NCBI GenBank assembly: GCA_028285465.1
Contig: JANQPD010000032.1
Coordinates: 1-48,500, forward strand
Length of the DNA: 48,500 nt
Source of the DNA: Owenweeksia sp.
GTDB taxonomy: Bacteria; Bacteroidota; Bacteroidia; Flavobacteriales; Schleiferiaceae
Direction of reading: 5' to 3'
Shown here: positions 33,300-42,800 of the stretch, one piece after another
Position numbering within the stretch: the first letter of the stretch is position 1
Layout of the letters: each line of letters begins with the position of its first letter
The notes under the pieces: model-generated
The model's input: only the letters and a program-made list of their open reading frames with translations
Told to the model about the DNA's origin: nothing
The model's database searches: none
Translations under genes and position numbers: made by a program

Positions 33300-33938
33300 A
33301 TGTATAAGCACCTGATCGCGTGCATGGCCGCCCTTTTTGTTTTGCTCGCCTGTAAAAAGGAAACCCTTGAAGAAAAACCAAAAACCGTTACTCCCCCGCC
33401 CGTACAAAGTACGGCCTATTTCCCGAAAACCATAGGTAGTTACTGGATCTACGAAACAGAGGCCACAAGCCCGGAAGGTACTTTATTTAGCATACGTTTT
33501 GACAGCGTATGGGTGGCTGGGGATACCTTAATAAAAGGAAGAAATTTTACCCGCCATGCTTCAAGCGGTACAAATTGGCTGGGAGGCTATTTTGCAGACA
33601 GCAGCAATTACATAATCGAGCCCTCCGGACGGACCTCATTCGGACCTCTTACCCATGAAGGTCCCCTTTTTACCTATACGTTCGATGATCTTTTTTCGCT
33701 GACACGCACCATGCTTCCCGAAACACAAATTTTCTCTACCCTGGCCGGGGATTTTGTTTGTGCAGCGGTGAAAAACCAGGTAAAAATGCATGCACAGGGA
33801 GAACCTACTCACCTGTTTTTTGAGTACCGGGCTGAGAACATTGGCCTTATATCCATTTCCAGCGGATCCGCTAATGGCTCCGGGCAAATAACAGCCGGGT
33901 ATGAGAGCAACCTGGTAAGGTACTACATTGCGCCCTGA
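33300..33938 (+). CDS. Lipoprotein of unknown function
   Basis: 212 residues from the ATG at 33300. It has a lipoprotein signal (ALFVLLACKKE), a Pro/Thr-rich linker, then a beta-rich domain beginning YFPKTIGSYWIYETEA. That opening is seen in many Bacteroidota surface lipoproteins whose role is unknown. Its last 16 bases overlap the end of the convergent racemase-like gene. Base composition matches neighbours, unlike the cassette lipoprotein, and no flanking repeat is present. Confidence 0.8.
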   Translation: MYKHLIACMAALFVLLACKKETLEEKPKTVTPPPVQSTAYFPKTIGSYWIYETEATSPEGTLFSIRFDSVWVAGDTLIKGRNFTRHASSGTNWLGGYFADSSNYIIEPSGRTSFGPLTHEGPLFTYTFDDLFSLTRTMLPETQIFSTLAGDFVCAAVKNQVKMHAQGEPTHLFFEYRAENIGLISISSGSANGSGQITAGYESNLVRYYIAP

Positions 33939-34555
33939 GTACGCATGAAAGCCTGTAGCATTTCCAGACCGGGCTGGTAAATGGCAAGCCCCCTGTACTT
34001 GTAAAGATCCGGATGGTCAAAATGGGTACATCCAAACACCACCTCTTCGTAGCCTTCTTCTTTGAGCTTATCTAATTCCCGGGTGATCAATGCGTTTTGG
34101 GTCCCGGTATCTGCTTTTTCTAACTGCTTGATCAAAGCCAGCTTCGGCATGACCTGGATGCCCATTTGCTTGTAGTATCCCTGGTTTTTTAACAGGCGGG
34201 TAAGGTTGGCTTTCATACTGTTTTCAGCCACCCAAATGGCCATCTTACTGCGCTCCGCCTTTTCTAAAAGTGCCTGGTAAAAACGGCTAAGTTCCCATAC
34301 TTTACCTGGATACAGGCTGCTCCAATCGCTTATAAACGAAAGGGAATTGCAATAGATCACTACCTGATCAAAATTCTGAGGCTGTACTCTTTCGGCAAAA
34401 CGCTGTTTCACCTTATCTGGTGATTGATACAGAGCAGTCTGTTCATCCGGATGTGCAGATAAACCAATGGGCGTTGATTCTATGCCCTGTGCTTTTAAAA
34501 AAACGGCCCCCCGGCCAGAATCAAAGGAGGTACCTCCTACTACAGCTATATTCAA
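33923..34555 (-). CDS. Asp/Glu racemase superfamily protein
   Basis: 210 residues with a TTG start (34553-34555); the first strand follows at once, and no in-frame ATG lies nearby upstream. Active-site pattern: VVGGTSFDSGRG at the N-terminus, first cysteine in VIYCNSLS, second in VVFGCTHFDHP. Both catalytic cysteines and the GCTH motif of aspartate/glutamate racemases are present. It is shorter than MurI (about 260) and diverges, so the substrate (Asp, Glu, hydantoin) is unclear. It is convergent with the lipoprotein gene. Confidence 0.78.
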   Translation of the reverse strand: MNIAVVGGTSFDSGRGAVFLKAQGIESTPIGLSAHPDEQTALYQSPDKVKQRFAERVQPQNFDQVVIYCNSLSFISDWSSLYPGKVWELSRFYQALLEKAERSKMAIWVAENSMKANLTRLLKNQGYYKQMGIQVMPKLALIKQLEKADTGTQNALITRELDKLKEEGYEEVVFGCTHFDHPDLYKYRGLAIYQPGLEMLQAFMRTQGAM

Positions 34556-34602
34556 AAATAGATGATTTAAAATGGCGAAGCGGCTTTTTCGCGCCTTTGC
34601 AC

Positions 34603-36741
34603 TCAGTAATTTATTTTCACAAAACTCTCGGAATAGATCTCCTCATCGTTTTGGTATACCTTAAAAATATAACGCCCCGCACGTAGAGGCCCCAAATCGA
34701 ATTGCAGCTCATTAAGCCCCTGGCTGGCGTTGGTTTTTATCAGCTCTTCTACCACATTGCCACGCATATCCGAGATCAAAACAATCACCTCTCCGTTTTG
34801 CGGCACTTCAAACTGGCTGATGATGTTGGTTTGCGCAGGGTTTGGATATACGCCCGCCAGGTTATTGGCACTTTTTTCCACAATAATGGTTTTGCCAAGC
34901 GTACATCCGAAGCCATCGGTGGCTTCCACGCGGAGGGTATCTCCGGCCTGTATCCCGGTATAGGTAGTCCCCTGCAGGGTATCGCCATTTACAGTAATCA
35001 CATAGGGGCCTATGCTTCCGTAAGTGCTTATATTCAACACCCCTTGTCCAAAATCAGCATTTCCTGCCTGGGTGGTTTCAAACTCAAATTTGAGGGAGTC
35101 CAGCGTACGTACTTCGCTTATCCAGGTGGCATTAATTCCCCGGTTGTTTTGTTGTGCTGTATAATACCCGCTCATCCACACCTTTCCTGGTTCGTTGTGC
35201 TTGCGCTGTATCCCGAAGTAGTCTCCCCAGCGTTCGGCCGTACCTCCCTGCCGGTTGGTAAAAGTTTCCCCGGAAACCACTTTTTGCAAAGGGAGAAAAC
35301 CGCCCCGATTTTCTTTATACATAAAGCCATAACCGGGAAAGTGGTCGGGTGAAGTGAAATTAAAGCCTATAATAACCTCATCATCGCAGGGCTCATTGCC
35401 TGTAAAAGCCAGGTTCGGATAACCAAAGTCCAGTGAATCATCGGCCAGTATGCTTCCGGTGGCGCTTACAGGCTGTGTGAAATCCCAGGGATCATCGATC
35501 CACCCGTAGTAGATCGCAGCCAGGCCGGTGGCCGGGTTCATGGTTGTAGAAACAAATTGTATCCAATCGCCATTGGTTATGGCCCCGAGCACGCGTCCAT
35601 CATTGGTTTGCAGGCCGCTTGCGGCATTGCTGGTATCCGTATCGGTTTGCCTGGCATTGGGGGGCACCCCGTAATTTGGGGTGGTAAGCCCGTAATTGAT
35701 GCGAAGCTGGGTAGCCGGATCATCAGCCAACCCGTTTATGTTGAGCAAAAAAATGGTGTCGTTGCTCACGTCAAAGTTGCGGTTGCTCATAAAGTATTGC
35801 TCTGCAGTAGTCGAGCCCGTACCGGATACGCAATGAAGGTTGCGGATGTACCTTCCTCCAAAACGGATATCGGAATACAAACGGGCGGGGAGGTTTGCTG
35901 CAGCTTCATAGCCCGCTTTTTTATTCACCTGCCAGATCACGGAGCCATCAAAACCCACCTGCCAGCTTACTCCGGGCACGATCAGGTTGGCGGTAATGAA
36001 GAGTTCGTCATGGGTAATGTTTATGGCAGGAAAGTCGGTCCACCGACCCGAGTTCAAGGGGTTGCCCGGTAAAGCATATACATTCCAGGGGTCTGCGGGA
36101 TTATTGCTGCTGCTAAAGGCTACAATGATCCGGCTGTTGATGGAATCGTTGTCTTTTAAAAACACGAGAATAAAGCGATCTGCCGCTTCATCGTACACCA
36201 GTTTGGGATCATAAAAATTTCCACCTCCCTCACCTGCCTGCAATCCTATAACGCCCAGGTTTATAATATGGTTCTCGAATACGGTGGTATCTGTTTGCGT
36301 GTCGTATGCATAAATGGCGCTGTTCACCCCGGCCAATACCATGCCTCCGTTGCTTACCGCCAGGGCATCATCGTTGGGAATGCCCCCGGCATAGGTATTT
36401 AACACCCGTCCGTCAAAACGGGATTCGGTGATGGTAACCCCTCTTTCAATAATGGGCTGGGCCGTATGGGTTTTGTATTGATTTTGTGCGGTAGGTGCGT
36501 GTTTACGCGGAAAGCGCTTTTTGGCCTTTATTTTTTGCCGAAGCAGGAAATCCTTGTATCCCTCTCCATCCGGCTTGGGGGCTTCAATATTCTTAAGACG
36601 TGGGTGAAAGCCGGGCTGCACTTCTCTTGGGTTAAACTGCCCGCCCTTTTTTACCTGGAAATACTGGCTTTTATAGGAGGTTTGCCCGCTCGCGCCCAGG
36701 CACAAACAAAGTATGAAAAGGGAAAGTAAGGTTCTGATCAT
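34603..36741 (-). CDS. Large secreted protein with T9SS sorting domain
   Basis: 712 residues. A signal peptide (LFILCLCLGASGQ) leads to a basic linker with repeated Lys/Arg, then a large beta-rich domain (about 120-560) with blades such as VLAGVNSAIYAYDTQTDT and VYDEAADRFILVF that suggest a beta-propeller. A short Ig-like segment (GSIGPYVITVNGDTLQGTTY) precedes a type A sorting domain (AGVYPNPAQTNIISQFEVP, ending FVKINY). No enzyme motif is seen. It should be secreted by the type IX system. The function is unknown. Confidence 0.85.
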   Translation of the reverse strand: MIRTLLSLFILCLCLGASGQTSYKSQYFQVKKGGQFNPREVQPGFHPRLKNIEAPKPDGEGYKDFLLRQKIKAKKRFPRKHAPTAQNQYKTHTAQPIIERGVTITESRFDGRVLNTYAGGIPNDDALAVSNGGMVLAGVNSAIYAYDTQTDTTVFENHIINLGVIGLQAGEGGGNFYDPKLVYDEAADRFILVFLKDNDSINSRIIVAFSSSNNPADPWNVYALPGNPLNSGRWTDFPAINITHDELFITANLIVPGVSWQVGFDGSVIWQVNKKAGYEAAANLPARLYSDIRFGGRYIRNLHCVSGTGSTTAEQYFMSNRNFDVSNDTIFLLNINGLADDPATQLRINYGLTTPNYGVPPNARQTDTDTSNAASGLQTNDGRVLGAITNGDWIQFVSTTMNPATGLAAIYYGWIDDPWDFTQPVSATGSILADDSLDFGYPNLAFTGNEPCDDEVIIGFNFTSPDHFPGYGFMYKENRGGFLPLQKVVSGETFTNRQGGTAERWGDYFGIQRKHNEPGKVWMSGYYTAQQNNRGINATWISEVRTLDSLKFEFETTQAGNADFGQGVLNISTYGSIGPYVITVNGDTLQGTTYTGIQAGDTLRVEATDGFGCTLGKTIIVEKSANNLAGVYPNPAQTNIISQFEVPQNGEVIVLISDMRGNVVEELIKTNASQGLNELQFDLGPLRAGRYIFKVYQNDEEIYSESFVKINY

Positions 36742-36804
36742 AAGCCGATGTACTAAAGGGTTAGCAATTTAATGCTTTCCATTGAAAAATGAGCGTGGGG
36801 ATTT

Positions 36805-37527
36805 TTATCCGGGCGTGCGCTCCGTCAGGGTCACATCAAACACTTCCTCAAAAGCCTGCTGAACCTGTATTTTTACTTCCTCCATGGGCACTTTATGCCC
36901 CAGTTCCCTCTCAAGGGAGGTCACGCCCTTATCGTTGATCCCGCAGGGGATGATCTTGTCGAAATAGCGGAGGTCGGTATTTACGTTAAAGCCAAAGCCA
37001 TGCATAGTGACCCAGCGGCTGCAACGCACCCCTAAAGCCAGTATCTTGCGGGGGGCGGGGGTATCCAAACCAATCCAAAGGCCGGTTTCGCCCGCTGATC
37101 TTTCTCCTTTTAATCCGTAATGCGCCAACACTTTTACAAACACTTCTTCCAGGTAACGGAGGTATTTGATGATATCCGTAAAGAAGTGATCCAGGTCTAA
37201 AACAGGGTAACCCGTAAGCTGGCCCGGGCCATGATACGTAATATCGCCTCCCCGGTTTATTTTGTAGAAATCAACGCCCTCACGCGCAAGCGCTTCTTCG
37301 TCCATCAACAGGTGCTCCAGCTTACCGCTTTTGCCCAGGGTGATCACATGCGGATGTTCACAGAACAAAAGGTGATCGGGAAGGTGTATTTGCCGTTCCG
37401 GACTAAGGTCCCGGTTTTTGCGCTTCTGCGCTACCTTCTCGTCTAAAAGCGCTTGTTGCAAGTCCCAGGCTTCCTTATAGTCGATCAGACCGAGGTCTTT
37501 TACGTATATGTTGGATTTAGTCTCTAT
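36805..37527 (-). CDS. lipB: Lipoyl(octanoyl) transferase LipB
   Basis: Transfers octanoyl from acyl carrier protein to lipoyl domains. Catalytic Lys and Cys motifs are present: RKILALGVRCSRWVTMHGF and IIPCGIND, with RGGDITYHGPGQLTGYP for substrate binding. The family N-terminus (IYVKDLGLIDYKEAWD) is encoded upstream of the first usable TTG (37461), yet that stretch has no ATG, GTG or TTG. The nearest candidate is ATA at 37525-37527 (or the preceding ATA), giving a normal-length protein, here used as start. Either lipB uses a non-canonical start, an ATG has mutated, or initiation is at 37461 with loss of the first strand. Confidence 0.9.
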   Translation of the reverse strand: METKSNIYVKDLGLIDYKEAWDLQQALLDEKVAQKRKNRDLSPERQIHLPDHLLFCEHPHVITLGKSGKLEHLLMDEEALAREGVDFYKINRGGDITYHGPGQLTGYPVLDLDHFFTDIIKYLRYLEEVFVKVLAHYGLKGERSAGETGLWIGLDTPAPRKILALGVRCSRWVTMHGFGFNVNTDLRYFDKIIPCGINDKGVTSLERELGHKVPMEEVKIQVQQAFEEVFDVTLTERTPG

Positions 37528-37599
37528 TATACCCGGTATATAAACGGCACCTTGAGCTTCTGTTGTATTTCTTAAGGTAACGCATGGTGCCAGCCTGCT

Positions 37600-38589
37600 T
37601 TAAAAAGGCACTTTGCCTAATTCAGATTTGAGCAAGTCAATGGATTTAATGTCCAGGATATCTACCTGGTTGATTTCTGATAGGTAGTAAGAAACCCAAT
37701 CTCCAAAGTGCACCAGGTAAGCTGTTTTAGCCAATGGCGAGTCTCCCTTGCTCCACAGTTCCAGTACTGTATCGGTTTTCTTGCGTATGATGTCTTTGAT
37801 GATGTCGATGCGCTTCTGGTTGCGTGCATAATCGTCTTCGTTGCGCAAAAACAGGGCGGCATACTGCTTGCTTCCGCCTTCCCAGCCCACAAGCTCGTTG
37901 TGGTTCATTTCGGGAATTTCCGCTTCCCAGGCCAACATCTTGGCGTTTTCGTTTAGCTGCTGGCGCATCCGGGAAGCGATTCCTAAATTGCCCGCAACGG
38001 CCAAAAGCTGAGTAGTTTTTCCCGTAAGTTTTTTGGCCATCGCTTCTGCTTCCTGCCGGATGTTTTCTTCTTCGGCATCCAGAAGGGCGATGGCCTCGGA
38101 AAGATCTTTGGCAAAGGCAAAATCGACTATACCGTAATGGGTAAGGATAAAGGCCAGGTATGCCAAGGCATAGGCAAACATGCTACGGGGAGGGTTGCCG
38201 CCTTGCATGCCGATCTGGTTGAAGCGGTGATCCGCTGCCAGTTGCTTGAGCCGCCCTCCTGAAGTGATACAGGCCACCATAGCGCCTTTCTCTATAGCGC
38301 TTTTTACAGCGGCCAGGGTTTCTTCCGTATTGCCACTATAGGAGCAGGCAATCACCAGGGTATGTTCACTTACAAAAGCCGGGATCAGGTAGTTCTTATT
38401 TACCAAAACAGGCACCTTGGCCTTTGGGGCTGCCAGGTCGGCTATAATGCTACCCCCGATGCCCGAACCACCCAGGCCGGTGATCAGTACGTTTTGTATG
38501 CTGTGGGGAGCCGGATCAAAAGAGGCTTCTTGAATGGTGCGCAAGGCATCCTGCAAATGCCGGCTGAATTGAGCTATGAGCTGTTTCAC
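37600..38589 (-). CDS. Bifunctional phosphoglucose/phosphomannose isomerase (SIS family)
   Basis: 329 residues with a GTG start. The first SIS half has LITGLGGSGIGGS and ACSYSGNTEET, and the second half contains AEIPEMNHNELVGWE with the catalytic Glu/His region, plus QGGNPPRSMFAYALAYL. It interconverts glucose-6-P or mannose-6-P with fructose-6-P. It follows lspA by 49 bases on the same strand with a perfect palindrome in between. It is roughly the size of archaeal-type PGI/PMI. Confidence 0.9.
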   Translation of the reverse strand: MKQLIAQFSRHLQDALRTIQEASFDPAPHSIQNVLITGLGGSGIGGSIIADLAAPKAKVPVLVNKNYLIPAFVSEHTLVIACSYSGNTEETLAAVKSAIEKGAMVACITSGGRLKQLAADHRFNQIGMQGGNPPRSMFAYALAYLAFILTHYGIVDFAFAKDLSEAIALLDAEEENIRQEAEAMAKKLTGKTTQLLAVAGNLGIASRMRQQLNENAKMLAWEAEIPEMNHNELVGWEGGSKQYAALFLRNEDDYARNQKRIDIIKDIIRKKTDTVLELWSKGDSPLAKTAYLVHFGDWVSYYLSEINQVDILDIKSIDLLKSELGKVPF

Positions 38590-38618
38590 TAAAGGAAATT
38601 TTGTGTGTAAAGGTACGA

Positions 38619-38654
38619 GAAGTATTCAGAATAGTGCACTATTCTGAATACTTC
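38619..38654. repeat. Perfect 36-bp palindrome covering the end of lspA
   Basis: Left arm 38619-38636 begins GAAGTATTCAG and right arm 38637-38654 ends CTGAATACTTC; the 18-bp arms are exact with no spacer. The right arm contains the last codons of lspA (KYSE, TAG), so the left arm is an inverted copy of the lspA terminus. As RNA it forms a stem of about 16 bp with a 4-base loop. No T-run follows on either strand. Confidence 0.85.
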
Positions 38655-39286
38655 CCACGCTTTTTATCTTCCCCGAAAACGGCTTTCTGAAAAAGGATCA
38701 AGAGCCCTACCCCTACCGAAATAGAGGTGTCGGCCAGATTAAAAACCGGGCGGAAGAAAACAAAATAATCGCCCCCCCAGATGGGCAGCCATTCGGGCAA
38801 ATAGCCTTTATATAAGGGGAAATACAGCATATCCACTACGCAACCCTGCAAAAAACCGGCATAGCCTTCAAAATTAGCTTCTGAGATCCCGGCATAGCGC
38901 AACCAGGCATTCACTTCTGTATCCCGTATGGTGCCGCTGTCGAAAATGAGGCCATAAAAGGCCGAGTCAATGATATTGCCAAAGGCTCCCGCGAAAATAA
39001 GCGCTACAGCCGTGGTAGCTACCGGTTTGGCTTTGCGCTTCACCAGGTTACGCAACCAGTAAAAAATAAAGCCTACGGTGATGATCCGGAAAATGCTAAG
39101 GGCCATTTTCCCCCAAAGCCCGCCAAACTCAAGACCAAAAGCCATTCCTGGGTTTTCGGTAAAGTGCAGGATAAACCAATCGGCAATGCGGTGTTCATCC
39201 CCCAGGGCCATGGTGGTTTTTACCCAGAATTTGAGCAGTTGATCGGCCAATAAGACCAATAGAATAATGAGCAGGGGGCGTTTCAA
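38639..39286 (-). CDS. lspA: Lipoprotein signal peptidase
   Basis: 215 residues with a TTG start (39284-39286); no ATG is available near the first TM helix. It has four TM helices. The catalytic aspartates lie in GNIIDSAFYG and NLADTSISVG, with FTENPGMAFG as conserved substrate-binding loop. It is longer than E. coli LspA (164) because of an inserted segment between them, as in other Bacteroidota. It cleaves prolipoproteins, several of which are encoded in this window. It follows the DksA-like gene by 6 bases. Confidence 0.93.
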   Translation of the reverse strand: MKRPLLIILLVLLADQLLKFWVKTTMALGDEHRIADWFILHFTENPGMAFGLEFGGLWGKMALSIFRIITVGFIFYWLRNLVKRKAKPVATTAVALIFAGAFGNIIDSAFYGLIFDSGTIRDTEVNAWLRYAGISEANFEGYAGFLQGCVVDMLYFPLYKGYLPEWLPIWGGDYFVFFRPVFNLADTSISVGVGLLILFQKAVFGEDKKRGKYSE

Positions 39287-39292
39287 AAGGGC

Positions 39293-39676
39293 TTACTGAC
39301 GGTTTTTGGCTTCAATGCTCAGGGTGGCGTGGGGTACCAGGCGCAGGCGTTCTTTATTGATCAACTTTCCGGTTACCCGGCAAATGCCATAGGTTTTGTT
39401 TTCTATGCGCAACAAGGCATTTTTCAGGTCGCGGATAAATTTTTCCTGCCGCGCAGCCAATTGGCTGTTGGCTTCTTTACTCATGGTATCGCTGCCTTCT
39501 TCAAAAGCCTTGAAGGTGGGCGATGTATCGTCCGTGCCATTGTTTTTGTCGTTGGCAAAATTCTCCTTGAGCAACTCAAGGTCTTTAAGGGCCTTATCCA
39601 TTTTTTCCTGGATCAATTCCTTAAACTCTGCCAGCTCCTCATCGGAGTATCTTATTTTATCTGCTTGTTCTGCCAT
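39293..39676 (-). CDS. TraR/DksA-like protein with degenerate zinc finger
   Basis: 127 residues. It has a long coiled-coil (about residues 15-75) and a C-terminal DksA-like region YGICRVTGKLINKERLRLVP ending in TLSIEAKNRQ. The four-Cys zinc finger of DksA is reduced to a single Cys (positions equivalent to the others are Gly, Ser and Ala), as seen in other Bacteroidota members. DksA proteins enter the RNA polymerase secondary channel; this form probably works without zinc. It lies between ileS and lspA on the same strand. Confidence 0.88.
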   Translation of the reverse strand: MAEQADKIRYSDEELAEFKELIQEKMDKALKDLELLKENFANDKNNGTDDTSPTFKAFEEGSDTMSKEANSQLAARQEKFIRDLKNALLRIENKTYGICRVTGKLINKERLRLVPHATLSIEAKNRQ

Positions 39677-39750
39677 ATCTCAACAATTTTTAAGAAAACG
39701 GAATATGTGTTGTTGTTTTCTTGCATTATTTTTAATAGGGTACGCAAACT

Positions 39751-39767
39751 AAGCGAAAAAAACGCTT
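39751..39767 (-). terminator. Possible weak terminator downstream of ileS
   Basis: AAGCG and CGCTT arms of 5 bp surround seven identical bases, A on plus, T on minus. It lies between the ileS stop and the DksA-like start. The stem is short and the T-run is in the loop, so termination is doubtful. Confidence 0.2.
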
Positions 39768-39802
39768 TGATTTACGTTTTATGGTCTCTTCTTGTTCACG
39801 GG

Positions 39803-42800
39803 CTAATCCACTTTAGCCAAAGCCAACTGCGTACTGAAGCCCTCAAAATCCACTTCGGTGGCTCCTTCAAGTGCTGCATTCCAGCGAATGTCTTCTGCCA
39901 AAGTTTCGTTCATAATGTACTCTTTATAGGCTTCTACTGCTTGTTGCAGTTTAGGCTCCTCTCCGATTTCCAGGGCAATGCGGTCCGTTACTTCCAGGCC
40001 GCTGTCTTTACGCAAATTCTGAATGCGGTTTACCAACTCCCGTGCCATGCCTTCTGCTTCCAGCTCTTCAGTTAGCGTGATGTCCAGCGCTACAGTTACT
40101 CCACCCTCGGTCATCACCAGCCAGCCCGGAATATCTTCGGTGGTTATCTCCACATCTTCTATGGAAATCTCCACGTCCTGTCCTTCCAGGGAGAGGGTAT
40201 ATACGCCCTCCCCTTCCAGCCGGGCAATATCTTCCTGCCCGAACTGGTTCACCGCGCCCGCTATTTGTTTCATGAGCCTGCCGTATTTGGGGCCTAGTTT
40301 TTTGAAGTCGGGCTTTACTTTTTTCACCAGCACCCCGCTTACGTCACGTAAGATCTCCAGCTCCTTTACATTTACTTCGTTCAGCACAATGTCACGGATG
40401 CTCTCGATCAGGTGTACGGCTTCTTCTTTCAAGGCAGGTACCATCATTTTGCCCAAGGGCTGGCGCACACGGATGTTTTCCCGCTTGCGAATGCTGAACA
40501 CCATACTGCTAAGTTGCTGTGCCAGTTGCATGCGCTCGTTCAGGTGTTCATTTACGAGGTTTTCGTCAATGGGAGACAAGTACGTTAAGTGAACTGATTT
40601 TTCCTTCTCCCCTTCGGGCAGGCAAGCCGTTAAATCCTGGTAGAGCCTGTCGGAAAAGAAAGGTGCTATCGGGCTCATCAACTGGCTCAGGCTCAGCAAA
40701 CACTCATACAAGGTTTCATAGGCCATTTGCTTATCGGTATTCATCTCCCCTTTCCAGAAGCGCCTGCGGCACAAACGCACGTACCAGTTGCTCAACTCTT
40801 CATCTACAAACTCCTGTATGGCGCGTCCCGCACGGGTAGGTTCATAGGCTTCATAGCTTTCTCTTACGGATTGCTTCAACACCTGCAAGCGCGACAAGAT
40901 CCAGCGGTCGAGCTCTGGGCGTCCTGCTACTTCAGTTTGCGTTGAAGCCTTAAACACAAAACCGTCAATATTGGCATAAAGTGCAAAAAAGCTATAGGTA
41001 TTGTACAGCGTTCCAAAGAACTTACGCTGTACTTCTGTAATGCCATCCAGGTCAAACTTAAGGTTATCCCAGGGCTGCGCATTGGTGATCATGTACCAGC
41101 GCACGGCATCTGGGCCATATTTTTCTATGGTCTCAAAAGGGTCTACCGCATTGCCCAGGCGCTTGGACATCTTCTGCCCGTTTTTGTCCAGCACCAGGCC
41201 ATTGGACACCACGTTTTTATACGCTACCGAGTCGAATACCAGGGTTGCGATCGCATGCAGGGTATAGAACCAGCCCCGGGTTTGGTCTACCCCCTCGGCT
41301 ATAAAATCTGCAGGGTAACGCTGTGCAAACTTTTCTTTGTTCTCGAAGGGGTAATGCCATTGGGCATAGGGCATGGCCCCGCTGTCAAACCATACGTCTA
41401 TCAGGTCGGCTTCGCGCCTCATCGGCTGGCCGGTGCTCGATCTTAGTATGATCTTATCCACCACATTGCGGTGCAGGTCTACGGTATCGTAGTTTTCGTC
41501 ACTCAGGTTACCCGCTTCAAAGGCTTCAAAGGGGTGGCTATCCATAAGTCCGGCTGCTACCGCTTCTTCACAGGCTTGTTTCAGCTCTTCTACACTGCCG
41601 AATATTTTACGTTCCGTGCCGTCTTCCGTACTCCAGATGGGTAAGGGAATGCCCCAGTAGCGGGAGCGGCTCAGGTTCCAGTCATTTGCATTTTCCAGCC
41701 AGTTGCCGAAACGCCCCTCCCCGGTGGCTTTAGGCTTCCAGTTGATGCTTTTATTAAGTGCCACCAGTTGCTCTTTTTTCGCGGTAACGCGCACAAACCA
41801 GCTGTCCAGCGGATAGTAAAGTACAGGTTTGTCGGTACGCCAGCAATGGGGGTAGCTGTGTACGTATTTTTCTACTTTAAAGGCCTTATTTTCCTCTTTT
41901 AGCTTAATGGCAATCTCAACATCCACCGATTTTTCCGGTGCTTCTCCCTCGGCATAGTACTCGTTTTTCACGTATTTCCCGGCCAGGTCGCCCATATGGG
42001 AGGTAAAACGGCCTTGCAGGTCTACCAGAGGCATAGGGTTTCCGTTATCGTCCAATACCAGCATAGGAGGTACCCCGGCTTCTTTAGCCACTTTGGCGTC
42101 ATCCGCCCCAAAAGTGGGCGCGGTATGTACAATGCCGGTACCGTCTTCGGTGGTTACAAAGTCACCGGGAATTACGCGAAACGCCTGTCCGGCATTTTCG
42201 TACGGTTGGGCATAAGGCAAGAGTTGTGCGTAGCGCAGGTCCAGTAAATCCGCTCCTGTGCCCTCCCATATTTGTTTCCAGGGGATGTTTTTCCCATCTG
42301 CTTTATAGCCATCGAAAGAAGCGCCTTCGGTTTCTGGCTTAAAGTATTTCCCCACCAGGTTTTTTGCCAAAACAGTTTTTTGCCGTAAGTGTGTATACGG
42401 ATTAATGCTTTCTATCATTGCGTATGCAATGCGCTTTCCTACCGTCAGAGCCGTATTACTCGGCAGCGTCCAGGGGGTAGTGGTCCAGGCCAGGAAGTAG
42501 ACTTTATCTTCCCCGGAAACGGCCTCTCCAAAAATTGCTTTGGCCTTGTCTTCCTGTATCAGGGGAAATTGCGCGATCACCGAAGTATCTTTCACCTCCC
42601 TGTAGCAACCAGGCATGTTCAGTTCATGTGAGCTCAGGCCCGTTCCGGCTTTAGGCGAATAAGGCTGTATGGTGTATCCTTTATAGATCAGGTCTTTGTC
42701 CCACAGCTGTTTAAGCAGCCACCATACCGTTTCCATATACTTGGACTGGTAGGTTACATACGGATCGTCCATATCTACCCAGTAGCCCATCTTTTCGGTC

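Noticed and set aside
33300..33938. Second plus-strand lipoprotein as another cassette
   Set aside because: Base composition matches its neighbours and no flanking direct repeat was found; it overlaps the convergent gene.
39329..40075. Plus-strand open frame of 248 codons opposite the DksA-like and ileS genes
   Set aside because: Crosses two well-defined genes on the other strand and has no recognisable domain.
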